NCBI GenBank assembly: GCA_965279075.1
Contig: CBDIHI010000007.1
Location: 186,001 to 250,000, forward strand
DNA length: 64,000 bases
Source: SZAS-79 sp965279075
GTDB lineage: Bacteria; Pseudomonadota; Gammaproteobacteria; Burkholderiales; SG8-39
Direction: 5' to 3'
A program made the translations under genes and the position numbers. Below, one piece after another: positions 17,685 through 26,251 of the stretch (its first letter is position 1; each line of letters opens with the position of its first letter). The notes under the pieces were generated by a model that was not told the origin of the DNA, made no database searches, and saw nothing but the letters and a program-made list of their open reading frames with translations.

Positions 17685-18781
17685 GAGCAGGGACGTTGGC
17701 GGCGGCGCTCGCGCTGGCCGTGCTGGCCGGGGGGTGCGGCAAGGCCCCGGAGGCGAAACCGGAGGAGGTCAGGCCGGTGCGCGTGATGAAGGTGGACGCC
17801 GCGGCGGCGGCCCGCACGATCGAGTTTGCCGGCGAGGTGAGGCCGCGCTACGAGACGCGGCTGGGGTTCCGGGTCGGCGGCAAGATGACCGAGCGCCTGG
17901 TCGAGGTCGGCTCCACGGTGCGCGCCGGCCAGCCGATCGCGCGGCTTGACCCGCGGGACCTCGAACTCGCCGCGGCGAGCGCGAGGACGCAGATCGCGCA
18001 GATCGAGGCGGAACGCAAGTTCGCCGAGGGCGACCTGCGCCGCTACACGGAGCTGCGGACGAAGAACTTCATCAGCCAGGCCGAGCTCGACCGCCGCACC
18101 AGCACATTGGACTCGCTCGACGCGAGGCTGGAGGCGGCGCGCGCGCAATACCGGCAGTCCGCCAACCAGGCTGCGTACGCGGTGCTCGTCGCCGACAGCG
18201 CCGGCGTGATCACGGCGATCGAGGCCGAGGCCGGGCAGGTGGTCGCCGCCGGGCAGACCGTCGCGAGGCTTGCGCGTTCGGGCGAGACGGAGGTCGTGGT
18301 CGCGGTGCCAGAGACCCAGCGCGAAGCGTTCGCGCGGGCGGGCGCGTTCGCGGTGTCGCTCAACGCTTTTCCCGCACGAACCTGGAAGGGAAAGCTGCGC
18401 GAGCTGTCCCCCGCGGCGGATCCCGTGACCCGGACGTATGCGGCGAAGGTCACGGTGCTGTCCCCGGGCGACGAGGTCGAGCTCGGCATGAGCGCGCGGG
18501 TCGCGGCGGTGGTCGGCAGCGAGGAGCGGCGCATCGAGCTCCCGGTGGCGGCGCTGCACGGCAAGGGCGACGCCATGCAGGTCTGGCTGGTCGACGCGCT
18601 GAAGGACGGCATCGGCGCCGTGCGCCTGCAGCAGGTGAAGACGCGCGGACTCGCGGGCGACCGCGTGCTCGTGGACTCCGGCCTCTCGTCCGGGGACATC
18701 GTCGTGGTCGCGGGCGCGCAGCTGCTGCGCGCCGGCCAGCGCGTGCGCGTGGCCGGGCCGCGCGCGAAAGACCCGGGCTAG
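17681..18781 (+). CDS. RND efflux periplasmic adaptor (membrane-fusion) lipoprotein
   Basis: 366 residues. Signal peptide with a lipobox ending LAVLAGGC (lipidated Cys about residue 20), then a barrel-sandwich hybrid (lipoyl) domain (GFRVGGKMTERLVEVGSTV), an alpha-helical hairpin (about 95-155) and beta-barrel and membrane-proximal domains. It bridges the inner-membrane pump to an outer-membrane channel. Its ATG overlaps the tetR TGA and it ends 6 bases before the pump gene. Confidence 0.92.
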   Translation: MRAGTLAAALALAVLAGGCGKAPEAKPEEVRPVRVMKVDAAAAARTIEFAGEVRPRYETRLGFRVGGKMTERLVEVGSTVRAGQPIARLDPRDLELAAASARTQIAQIEAERKFAEGDLRRYTELRTKNFISQAELDRRTSTLDSLDARLEAARAQYRQSANQAAYAVLVADSAGVITAIEAEAGQVVAAGQTVARLARSGETEVVVAVPETQREAFARAGAFAVSLNAFPARTWKGKLRELSPAADPVTRTYAAKVTVLSPGDEVELGMSARVAAVVGSEERRIELPVAALHGKGDAMQVWLVDALKDGIGAVRLQQVKTRGLAGDRVLVDSGLSSGDIVVVAGAQLLRAGQRVRVAGPRAKDPG

Positions 18782-18787
18782 GATCCC

Positions 18788-21700
18788 ATGAGCCAGGACC
18801 GGTTCAACCTTTCCGCCGCGGCCCTGCGCTACCGCGAGCTGACGCTGTTCTTCATCCTCGCGATCGCGATCGGCGGCGTGGCCGCCTACTTCAACCTCGG
18901 CCAGCGCGAGGACCCGGACTTCGCCTTCCGCGCGATGGTGATCCGCACCATGTGGCCCGGCGCCACCACCGAGCAGGTCGACCGGCAGATCACGGACCGG
19001 ATCGAGAAGAAGCTGCAGGAGACGCCCTACTTCAAGTGGACGCGCAGCTACTCCAAGCCCGGCGAGTCGCTGATCATCCTCGAGCTGCTCGACACCTCCG
19101 CGCCGAAGGACGTGCCCGCCATCTGGTACCAGGTGAGGAAGAAGGTCGGCGACATCCACCAGGCCCTGCCCGCCGAGGCGATCGGCCCGTTCTTCAACGA
19201 CGAGTTCGGCGACGTGTTCGGCTCGATCTACGCGTTCACCGCCGACGGCTACTCGCATTCGGAGCTGCGCGACCACGTCGAGCGCGTGCGCCAGGAACTG
19301 CTGCGCCTGCCCAACGTCGCCAAGATCGAGCTGGTCGGCGTGCAGGACGACAAGATCTTCGTGGAGCTCTCGACCAAGAAGCTGGCGAGCCTCGGCATCG
19401 ACCCATCCGCCATCGGCCAGGCGCTGCAGGTGCAGAACGCGGTCGTCAGCCCCGGGACGGTAGAGACGAAGGAGAGCTCGGTGTCGCTGCGCGTCAGCGG
19501 CCAGCTCGATTCGGTGAAGGCCGTGTCCGACCTGCTGCTGCGGGCCGGCGGGCAGACGATCCGGCTGGGCGACATCGCCACCGTCACCCGCGGCTACGCC
19601 GACCCGCCGGTATCCTACATGCGCTCGCGCGGCAAGCCGGCCATCGGACTCGCGGTCTCCATGGTCGCGACCGGCGACGTGCTGCAGCTCGGCACCGACC
19701 TGCGCGCCACGATGGCGCGCCTGAAGGCCGACCTGCCCGTGGGCATCGAGTTCGAGCAGGTGTCCGACCAGCCCGCGGTGGTGGCGAATTCGGTGGGCGA
19801 GTTCATGCGCTCGCTGCTCGAGGCGGTCGCGATCGTGCTGGTGGTGTCGTTCCTGTCGCTCGGCGCGCGCACGGGGCTGGTGGTCGCGCTGACGATCCCG
19901 CTGGTGCTCGCGGCGACCTTCCTCGCGATGCGCTTCTTCTCGATCGACCTGCACCGCATCTCGACCGGCGCGCTGATCATCGCGCTGGGCCTCCTGGTGG
20001 ACGACGCGATGATCGCGGTCGAGATGATGGCGAGGAAGCTCGAGGAAGGCTACGACAAGGTGAGCGCGGCCACTTACGCCTACACTTCCACGGCGTTCCC
20101 GATGCTTTCCGGCACCATCATCACGGCGGCGGGGTTCCTTCCGATCGCCACGGCCAAGTCGACCACGGGCGAGTACACGTTCGCGATCTTCGCGGTGACG
20201 ACGATCGCGCTGATCATCTCCTGGTTCGCGGCCGTGACCGTGACGCCGTTCCTCGGCGCCTGGCTGCTGAAGGAGCACAAGGCCGCGGACGGCGAGCCGC
20301 ACGACGTGTTCACGACGCCCTTCTATACCCGGCTGCGCGGCCTGATCGACTGGTGCATCGGGCACCGCAAGACGGTGCTAGCCGCGACCGCGGCCACCTT
20401 CCTGCTCGGCATCGCCGGCATGGGCCTGACCGAGAAGCAGTTCTTCCCTTCCTCCAACCGGGTGGAGCTGATGATCGAGCTGTGGCTGCCCGAGGGCGCC
20501 TCGATCACGGCCACGGGACGGGAGGCGGCGCGCATGGAGGCGAAGCTCGCCAGCGACCCGGACGTCGCGAGCTACGTGACCTACGTCGGCAACGGCTCTC
20601 CGCGGTTCTTCCTGTCGCTCGAGCAGCAGCTGTTCCGCTCGAACTACGCGCACCTCATCGTGCTGACCAAGGACATTCCCGGGCGCGAGCGGGTGGTCGA
20701 CCGGGTGCGCAAGGTACTCGACGCCGACTTCCCGGGCATCCGCGGGCGCATCAACCGCGTGCCGCTCGGACCACCGGTGAACTACCCGATCCAGTTCCGC
20801 GTGATCGGGCCCGACGCGAAGGTCCTCAAGCCCCTGGCCGAGCAGGTGGCCGAAAAGATGCGCGCCAACCCCAGCACGCTGGACGTGAACTTCGACTGGG
20901 GCGACCGCGTGCTCGCGCTGAAGGTCGAGGTCGACCAGGAGAAGGCGCGGGCGCTGGGGGCGACCTCGCAGGGCGTGGCCCGGGCGACCGCGGCGGTGGT
21001 GTCGGGCGTGCCGCTCGGCACCTACCGCGAGAACGACCGCATCATCGACGTGATGCTGCGCGCCCCGGCCGGCGAGCGCGGCACGCTCGAGTCGCTAGCG
21101 GAGCTGTCGGTGCCGACCGCAAACGGGCGCACGGTGCCGCTTGCGCAGGTCGCGACGATCTCGGAGGCGCTCGAGGAGCCCATCATCTGGCGCCGCAGCC
21201 GGGAACTCACGCTGACCGTGCGCGCCGACATCGTGGACGGCGTGCAGGCGCCGGACGTGAGCATGGCGATCCAGAAGACCCTGGGCGCGATCGAGGCGAA
21301 GCTCCCTCCCGGGTACCGCGTGGAGGCGGGCGGCGCCTACGAGGAGAACTTCAAGGCGCAGAACTCGATCGCCGCCGGCATGCCCATGGTGGTGGCCGTG
21401 ATCCTTGCGATGCTGATGATCCAGCTGAAGAGTTTCTCGCGCACCTTCATGGTGGTGCTGACCGCGCCGCTCGGGGTGGTGGGCATCGCGCTCGCGCTGC
21501 TCCTGTTCGGCCAGCCGTTCGGCTTCGTCGCGCTGCTCGGCGTGATCGCGCTGGCCGGCATGATCATGCGCAACTCCGTGATCCTGGTGGACCAGATCGA
21601 GCAGGATGTGCAGGCCGGCCACCCGGTGTGGACCGCGATCAGGGAGTCGGCCGTGCGGCGCTTCCGTCCCATCGTGCTGACGGCCGCGGCCGCGGTGCTG

Positions 21701-21850
21701 GCCATGATCCCGCTCACGCGCAGCGTGCTGTGGGGGCCGATGGCCTACGCGATCATGGGCGGTCTGATCGTCGCCACGGTGCTGACATTGCTGTTCGTGC
21801 CGGCGCTCTACGCCACCTGGTTCAAGGTGAAGCGCCCGGCGATGGGCTGA
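18788..21850 (+). CDS. RND multidrug/solute efflux permease
   Basis: 1020 residues, typical of AcrB-class transporters: twelve transmembrane helices in two repeats, two large periplasmic loops, and acidic residues in TM4 (ALIIALGLLVDDAMIAVEMM) for proton relay. The sequence looks closer to the MexK/TriC-like branch than to AcrB, judged only by its start and TM4. No outer-membrane factor gene follows, so a TolC-like protein encoded elsewhere is needed. Substrates unknown. Confidence 0.93.
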   Translation: MSQDRFNLSAAALRYRELTLFFILAIAIGGVAAYFNLGQREDPDFAFRAMVIRTMWPGATTEQVDRQITDRIEKKLQETPYFKWTRSYSKPGESLIILELLDTSAPKDVPAIWYQVRKKVGDIHQALPAEAIGPFFNDEFGDVFGSIYAFTADGYSHSELRDHVERVRQELLRLPNVAKIELVGVQDDKIFVELSTKKLASLGIDPSAIGQALQVQNAVVSPGTVETKESSVSLRVSGQLDSVKAVSDLLLRAGGQTIRLGDIATVTRGYADPPVSYMRSRGKPAIGLAVSMVATGDVLQLGTDLRATMARLKADLPVGIEFEQVSDQPAVVANSVGEFMRSLLEAVAIVLVVSFLSLGARTGLVVALTIPLVLAATFLAMRFFSIDLHRISTGALIIALGLLVDDAMIAVEMMARKLEEGYDKVSAATYAYTSTAFPMLSGTIITAAGFLPIATAKSTTGEYTFAIFAVTTIALIISWFAAVTVTPFLGAWLLKEHKAADGEPHDVFTTPFYTRLRGLIDWCIGHRKTVLAATAATFLLGIAGMGLTEKQFFPSSNRVELMIELWLPEGASITATGREAARMEAKLASDPDVASYVTYVGNGSPRFFLSLEQQLFRSNYAHLIVLTKDIPGRERVVDRVRKVLDADFPGIRGRINRVPLGPPVNYPIQFRVIGPDAKVLKPLAEQVAEKMRANPSTLDVNFDWGDRVLALKVEVDQEKARALGATSQGVARATAAVVSGVPLGTYRENDRIIDVMLRAPAGERGTLESLAELSVPTANGRTVPLAQVATISEALEEPIIWRRSRELTLTVRADIVDGVQAPDVSMAIQKTLGAIEAKLPPGYRVEAGGAYEENFKAQNSIAAGMPMVVAVILAMLMIQLKSFSRTFMVVLTAPLGVVGIALALLLFGQPFGFVALLGVIALAGMIMRNSVILVDQIEQDVQAGHPVWTAIRESAVRRFRPIVLTAAAAVLAMIPLTRSVLWGPMAYAIMGGLIVATVLTLLFVPALYATWFKVKRPAMG

Positions 21851-21862
21851 CCCGGGGCCCGG

Positions 21863-22837
21863 TCATTCGGCCGTGATGCCCGCCGCCTTGATGATCTTCG
21901 CGTATTTCGGCACGCCGTCGCGGATCATCGCGGCGAGGTCGGCGGGGGTGCCGGTCAGCGGCTCCGCGCCGGCCTTGTCCAGGGCCGCCTTCATGTCCGG
22001 CGTGGCGATCAGCGAAACCAGTTCCCTGTTCACCCGGTCGACCACGGGCTGGGGCGTGCCGGCCGGCGCCATCAGCGCGAGCCACAGCGAGGCGTCGAAC
22101 CCCGCGTAGCCCGACTCCGCCACCGTGGGGACGTCCGGCAGCGAGGGCGAGCGCTTGGGCGTGCCCACGGCGAGGGCGCGCACGCGCCCGGACCGGGCCT
22201 GCGACAGCAGCGCAGGCAGGCTGCCGAACAGGATCTCCACCTGGCCGCTGACGACCGCGACACCCGCGGGCCCGTTGCCGTTGTAGGGGATGTGCAGCAT
22301 GTAGGTGCCCGAGACCGACTTCAGCATCTCCATCGCGAGGTGCGTGGTCGAGCCGACGCCGGCGGACGCGTAGTTGAGCTTGCCCGGCTTCGACCGGGCG
22401 AACTCGACGAGTTCCTTCAGGGTCTTCGCGGGGAGCGCCGGGTTGACCACCAGCAGGTAGGGCGACACCGCCATCAGCCCGATCGGCGCGAAATCCTTCA
22501 CCGGGTCGTATTCGAGCTTCGCATAGACCCCCGGTGCCACGACGTGCGTGCTGGTGGAGGCGACCGTGAGGTTGTAGCCGTCCGGCGCCATCCGCGCGAC
22601 CGCCGCGGTGCCCAGCGTGCCGCCGCCACCGCCGCGGTTCTCGATGACGATAGCCTGGCCGAGGCGCTCGGAGAGCTTCTGCGCGACGATCCGCGCGACG
22701 ATATCGGTCGACCCGCCCGGCGGGAAGGGCACCATCAGCCGGATCGGTTTCGACGGCCAGGCCTGCGCGGCGGCGTGCGGGGCGAACAGGACGGCGGCCG
22801 CGCAGAAGGCAGCGGCGAAAAATGTTCTTATGGTCAT
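21863..22837 (-). CDS. Bug/TctC-family tripartite tricarboxylate receptor 1
   Basis: 324-residue periplasmic solute-binding protein with a cleavable signal (ending AAAQA) followed by the family start WPSKPIRLMVPFPPGGSTD; other landmarks are GTAAVARMAPDGYNL and IPYNGNGPAGVAV. Bug receptors bind carboxylates or similar small molecules and hand them to TctAB permeases or sensor systems. It stands alone: no tctA or tctB is near, and it is convergent with the RND gene and divergent from the methyltransferase gene. Confidence 0.9.
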   Translation of the reverse strand: MTIRTFFAAAFCAAAVLFAPHAAAQAWPSKPIRLMVPFPPGGSTDIVARIVAQKLSERLGQAIVIENRGGGGGTLGTAAVARMAPDGYNLTVASTSTHVVAPGVYAKLEYDPVKDFAPIGLMAVSPYLLVVNPALPAKTLKELVEFARSKPGKLNYASAGVGSTTHLAMEMLKSVSGTYMLHIPYNGNGPAGVAVVSGQVEILFGSLPALLSQARSGRVRALAVGTPKRSPSLPDVPTVAESGYAGFDASLWLALMAPAGTPQPVVDRVNRELVSLIATPDMKAALDKAGAEPLTGTPADLAAMIRDGVPKYAKIIKAAGITAE

Positions 22838-22897
22838 TGTCTTCCTCCTCGCGCAATCTTACCGGGGTTCGCTCCCGGCCTGCGAATACAATCGGGC

Positions 22898-23446
22898 ATG
22901 CGAAACCGCCTGCTCATGCTTTTTGCGCTGGTCGCGTTCCAGGCCCATGCCGCCGGCCCCGCCCGCGCCCCAGACATCCACTACGACCCGACGCCGCCGA
23001 ATGTCGTCGCGAGCATGCTCGGACTGGCGAAGGTGGGCCGCGATGACGTGGTCTACGACCTGGGGTGCGGCGACGGCCGGGTCGTCATCGCCGCGGCGAG
23101 GGAGGCGGGCGCGCGCAGCGTGTGCGTAGACATCGACCCCGTGCGCATCCGCGAAAGCCGCGGCAACGCGGCCGCGGCCGGCGTGCAGTCGAGGATCGCC
23201 TTCCGCGGCGAGGACCTGTTCACGACCGAGATCGCCGGCGCCAGTGTGGTGGTGGTCTTCCTCTGGCCGGACCTGAACCTGAAGCTGCGCGAGCGCTTGT
23301 GGAAGGAACTCAGGCCCGGCACGCGGGTGATCTCCTACGTGCACGACATGGGCGACTGGAAGCCGGACGAGGTGGTCCGCGTGCAGGGCGCCTTCGGCGA
23401 GAGGAACCTCTACCTCTGGAGGATCGCCCCGGCCGGCGGCAGGTAG
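22898..23446 (+). CDS. SAM-dependent methyltransferase with N-terminal signal peptide
   Basis: 182 residues. The first 19 residues form a signal-like sequence (MRNRLLMLFALVAFQAHA), then a class I methyltransferase core with motif I VYDLGCGDGRVVIAAA and an acidic motif II VCVDIDP. Family members with this exported layout are known but their substrate is not. SAM is cytoplasmic, so an exported methyltransferase is puzzling; alternatively the segment stays as a membrane anchor with the enzyme facing the cytoplasm. Longer upstream readings are antisense to the TctC gene. Confidence 0.8.
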   Translation: MRNRLLMLFALVAFQAHAAGPARAPDIHYDPTPPNVVASMLGLAKVGRDDVVYDLGCGDGRVVIAAAREAGARSVCVDIDPVRIRESRGNAAAAGVQSRIAFRGEDLFTTEIAGASVVVVFLWPDLNLKLRERLWKELRPGTRVISYVHDMGDWKPDEVVRVQGAFGERNLYLWRIAPAGGR

Positions 23447-23456
23447 CCCGGCGCCT

Positions 23457-24002
23457 TCACGCCTCCAGCGCGATCTGCCTGCGCAGTTCCTTGTAGTGCT
23501 CCTGCGCGCCGCCGGCCGCGAGCGGGTCCTGCTTCGGCGGGACGGCGTTGCGCACGTCTTCCCAGTCCCCGCGGGTGAGCGAGGCGGCCGCCCGGGAGAG
23601 GACGTCCTCCTCTTCCTTGGCGATGTGGTTGCCGTAGTAGACGAGGTAGGTGGCCGCGGCGACCTCCACCTCGGCGCGCGAGACGACCGCGCCGTCTACG
23701 ACGCCCTGCAGCAGGTCGCGCAGCGTCTCCCCGGCGAGCGCGATGACGCGGTGCTCCTGCGCGAGCCGCGCCAGCATCAGGGCGAGGTCCGGGCAATGGC
23801 GTCCCAGGCGCAGGAAGGCGACGTCCTCGCGCGGGTGGTGCGAGGCGTCCGAGTAGTCGCGCAGGTAGGAGACGATGTCGAGCATCAGCTCGTAGTTCGG
23901 GCGCTCGCCCGTGTGGAACACGTCCAGCTGCCGCTGGAGCATGGCCAGCAAGCGGCCGAAGTACTCGTGTTCGGCGTGCCAGGCGGCGACGGGGTCGGCC
24001 AT
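23457..24002 (-). CDS. Hemerythrin HHE-domain protein
   Basis: 181-residue four-helix-bundle protein with the iron-ligand pattern of the HHE family: HAEHE near the start, SHHPREDV (about 59-66), QEHRVIAL and YYGNHIAKEEEDV. Such proteins bind a di-iron centre that senses or stores O2 or NO, or serve in iron-sulfur repair. The ATG at 24002 (MADPVAAWHAEHE) is the family-like start. It lies 4 bases after the IS256-derived gene and is probably co-transcribed with it. Confidence 0.85.
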   Translation of the reverse strand: MADPVAAWHAEHEYFGRLLAMLQRQLDVFHTGERPNYELMLDIVSYLRDYSDASHHPREDVAFLRLGRHCPDLALMLARLAQEHRVIALAGETLRDLLQGVVDGAVVSRAEVEVAAATYLVYYGNHIAKEEEDVLSRAAASLTRGDWEDVRNAVPPKQDPLAAGGAQEHYKELRRQIALEA

Positions 24003-24006
24003 GGGG

Positions 24007-24996
24007 CTACTCCTCGCCTTCCCTGCCGGCACTGGCATGCTGGGCGGAAGCGTTGCTCGCAGCCGTCTTCTGCAGCGGCGCGCATTCCTGGGCAATGCCC
24101 ATCCCGGATACGACCAGCAGCGCGGACATCCAGCTCGCCGGCCCGAGGTAGCGCAAGGGTGAGGCAGCGCGGCGGCTGCCGGCCATTGCGCCGGGAGCAG
24201 TCCCGTCCCGGCTGTCCCCGGTCCCGACGGCGGGGCCATGCACCTTCATGGTCTCGACCAGGCCCAGCGCGCAGGTCGAGACGACCCAGGTGTCCATGGA
24301 GGACTTCAGGCCGCGCGCCTGAAGGTTGAGCAGCACGGTGGCCCATGGGTCCGCCGTGCTGGTCTCGAGGTCGGCCGAGAGCAGTCGCGTGTGCCCCGCG
24401 TCGTCCTCGCCGAGCACGACGATGATGTCGGGCACGCGGCCCGGCCCTTCCGCGCGGCCCTCGACTTCGAAGGCCCAGATCCGTGCCCACTGGCGCACGT
24501 CCAGCGCGTCGCTGCGCAGCCGCTCGCACTGCCTTGCCCAGTTCTTGCGCGTCGCTTCGGGGACCGACATGGCCGCGTGCGAGCCGTTCTGCTCCATCAG
24601 CGCGGCCAGGGCGCCGTGGATATCGCAGTGGATGAGGGCATTGAGGTAGAGCCACGCGGCGCCGGGCCGGGCTTCGGCCGCGGTGCGCGCGAAGCGCGGC
24701 ACGATCATCGAGCGGAATTCCACGTGCGCGCCGGTGCGGCTCCTGAACTTCGGCAGGCGCACGCGCACGGGCCCGATGCCGGTGCGGATGGTGCGCTCGG
24801 GTTGCAGCCCGTTCCTCACGAGCGAATGGCGCCCGTGTTCGTCGCGCTGGTCCCCGGAATGCGCGAGGAATCGCGCGCACTCGTTTTCGACGAGCAGCGC
24901 CACCAGGTGTTCCGCGTGTTGCAGAAGGACGCCTCGCAGCACTTCTGCGCCGTTGCGAAGCGGTGAGGGAGCAACCAAGCCTGCGTCCGGGCCCAT
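24007..24996 (-). CDS. IS256/Mutator-transposase-derived protein, catalytic residues not recognisable
   Basis: 329-residue open frame. The N-terminal half clearly follows IS256 transposases (LVRNGLQPERTIRTGIGPVR, FRSMIVPRFARTAAEA, WLYLNALIHCDIHGALAALM) and the middle keeps the outline of the nuclease domain. Where the family has a WADG-type catalytic Asp this protein has IWAFEVEGR, and the second Asp of the GDGALG motif is replaced (VSTCALG). The usual C-terminal third is missing and replaced by a tail with a short hydrophobic segment (SALLVVSGMGIA). No terminal inverted repeats were found. Either a degenerate insertion remnant or a domesticated DNA-binding protein; its placement 4 bases upstream of hemerythrin favours co-expression. 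Confidence 0.7.
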   Translation of the reverse strand: MGPDAGLVAPSPLRNGAEVLRGVLLQHAEHLVALLVENECARFLAHSGDQRDEHGRHSLVRNGLQPERTIRTGIGPVRVRLPKFRSRTGAHVEFRSMIVPRFARTAAEARPGAAWLYLNALIHCDIHGALAALMEQNGSHAAMSVPEATRKNWARQCERLRSDALDVRQWARIWAFEVEGRAEGPGRVPDIIVVLGEDDAGHTRLLSADLETSTADPWATVLLNLQARGLKSSMDTWVVSTCALGLVETMKVHGPAVGTGDSRDGTAPGAMAGSRRAASPLRYLGPASWMSALLVVSGMGIAQECAPLQKTAASNASAQHASAGREGEE

Positions 24997-25100
24997 CGTA
25001 GCGTCTCCAGCAGTCGTTGTAATAGACAGCCGGTTGTCGTCCTTGGGCGCGGCCCGCTGCCTTGTCCCGGGCAGGATGCGCCGGGCGGGCGGGGCCCGAT

Positions 25101-25114
25101 TTGACCCAGCGCAA
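25101..25114. promoter_or_regulatory. Possible FNR/DNR-type site
   Basis: TTGACCCAGCGCAA has the TTG-N8-CAA spacing of FNR/DNR boxes inside a larger ATTTG-N8-CAAAT dyad, about 105 bases upstream of the IS256-derived gene and hemerythrin. The inner bases match poorly on one side. Confidence 0.3.
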
Positions 25115-25166
25115 ATGCGAAGCGGTTATGCGGCGGGGGTTTGCAGGGTCTTGGCGAAGGTCAGGC

Positions 25167-25198
25167 CCTGAAACGTGCCGTCGGGCACGGGTTTCAGG
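25167..25198. repeat. Inverted repeat overlapping a stop codon
   Basis: CCTGAAAC-GTGCC (25167-25179) pairs with GGCACGGGTTTCAGG (25184-25198) with two bulged bases. The 3' arm includes the stop codon of the NHL gene. It could fold at that mRNA's 3' end, but no U-run follows on the minus strand. Confidence 0.4.
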
Positions 25199-26162
25199 CG
25201 AGTTTTTCGAGCTTCTGCAGCGAGCGCATGCGCCACGGGACGGGGTTGTCCGGGAAGAGGCGCGGGTACTCGGTGTAGCTGACCTCGCCCACGTAGATGT
25301 CGCCGCGAGAATCGACCGCGAGGCCGTGCGGCGCGACGAACTTGCCGGTTTCCAGCCCCGGCCCGGCCTCGCCGCCGAGGCGCGCGACCTTCTCGCCCTT
25401 CGCGTCGACGATGGTCAGGCGCGGCCCGATGTTGGGCAGGTTGCGGTTCACGCTCATGTTGGGGCCCAGCTCGCCGATGATGAATTCGAGCTTCTTCTTC
25501 CCGCGGCAGCAGTACAGGCCGCAGGGCCGGTGCATGTTGGTCCACTGCGTCTCGTACCTGCCGTTGGCGTCGAATACCTGCACGCGGTGGTTCTCGCGGT
25601 CGGCGACGTAGACCCAGCCTTCGGCGTCGGTGGCGATGTTGTGCGCGATGTTGAACTGGCCGCGGTCGGTGCCGGGCTCGCCCCACGACAAGAGTAGCTT
25701 CCCGTCGGGCGAGTACTTGTGCACCCGGGCGTTGCCGTAGCCGTCGCTCACGTAGATCTCGCCCTTGGGCGAGAGCGCGGTGTGCGTGCAGCGGTGGAAG
25801 GGCTCGCCGCTCATGTAGGGCGCGGGCTTGCCGGGGACGCCGAGCTGCAGCAGCACCTTGCCGTCGGTCGTGCACTTGGTCACCGTGTGGCCGCCGTCGT
25901 CGGTCAGGTAGAGGAGGTCGTCATCGTCGATGTGCAGGCCGTGCGCGTGGGGAAAGAGCCCGCCTTCGCCCCAGGACTTGATGAAGGTGCCGTCCCGGTC
26001 GAACACGATCATCGGGTGCTCGCCGCGGTTGAAGACGTAGACCCGGTCCTTGCTGTCCACGGCCACCGCGGCGGCGTCCTTGAACTCCCAGCCGTCCGGG
26101 AGCTTCGCCCAGTCCTCGACGACCCTGTAGCGGTGATCGCCGCTGCCAAGAATGACCGACAT
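25194..26162 (-). CDS. NHL-repeat six-bladed beta-propeller protein (peptidyl-alpha-hydroxyglycine lyase-like)
   Basis: 322 residues built from NHL repeats, each with the G-x-hydrophobic-x-V-D-S/A-x-G-x-I/V-Y-V-x-D pattern (AAVAVDSKDRVYVFNRGEH, HNIATDAEGWVYVADRENH, HGLAVDSRGDIYVGEVS). It resembles the propeller of peptidyl-amidoglycolate lyase and SMP-30-like lactonases; no signal peptide is present, so it is likely cytoplasmic. A strong GGAGAAGGAAG ribosome-binding site precedes the ATG. Reaction unknown. Confidence 0.8.
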   Translation of the reverse strand: MSVILGSGDHRYRVVEDWAKLPDGWEFKDAAAVAVDSKDRVYVFNRGEHPMIVFDRDGTFIKSWGEGGLFPHAHGLHIDDDDLLYLTDDGGHTVTKCTTDGKVLLQLGVPGKPAPYMSGEPFHRCTHTALSPKGEIYVSDGYGNARVHKYSPDGKLLLSWGEPGTDRGQFNIAHNIATDAEGWVYVADRENHRVQVFDANGRYETQWTNMHRPCGLYCCRGKKKLEFIIGELGPNMSVNRNLPNIGPRLTIVDAKGEKVARLGGEAGPGLETGKFVAPHGLAVDSRGDIYVGEVSYTEYPRLFPDNPVPWRMRSLQKLEKLA

Positions 26163-26251
26163 CGCTTCCTTCTCCTTCGGCTCTGTTGTCAGAAATAGTA
26201 CCTGGACTGGCTTGGAGGTAACGCCAGGCCTCGGGTTTCAGTGGTGGAAGT

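Noticed and set aside
17510..20365. 951-codon minus-strand frame opposite the adaptor and RND genes
   Set aside because: Full overlap with two recognisable efflux genes and no domain of its own.
25126..25875. Alternative minus-strand frame inside and beyond the NHL gene
   Set aside because: Its tail looks superficially protein-like, but most of it overlaps the NHL propeller gene out of frame.
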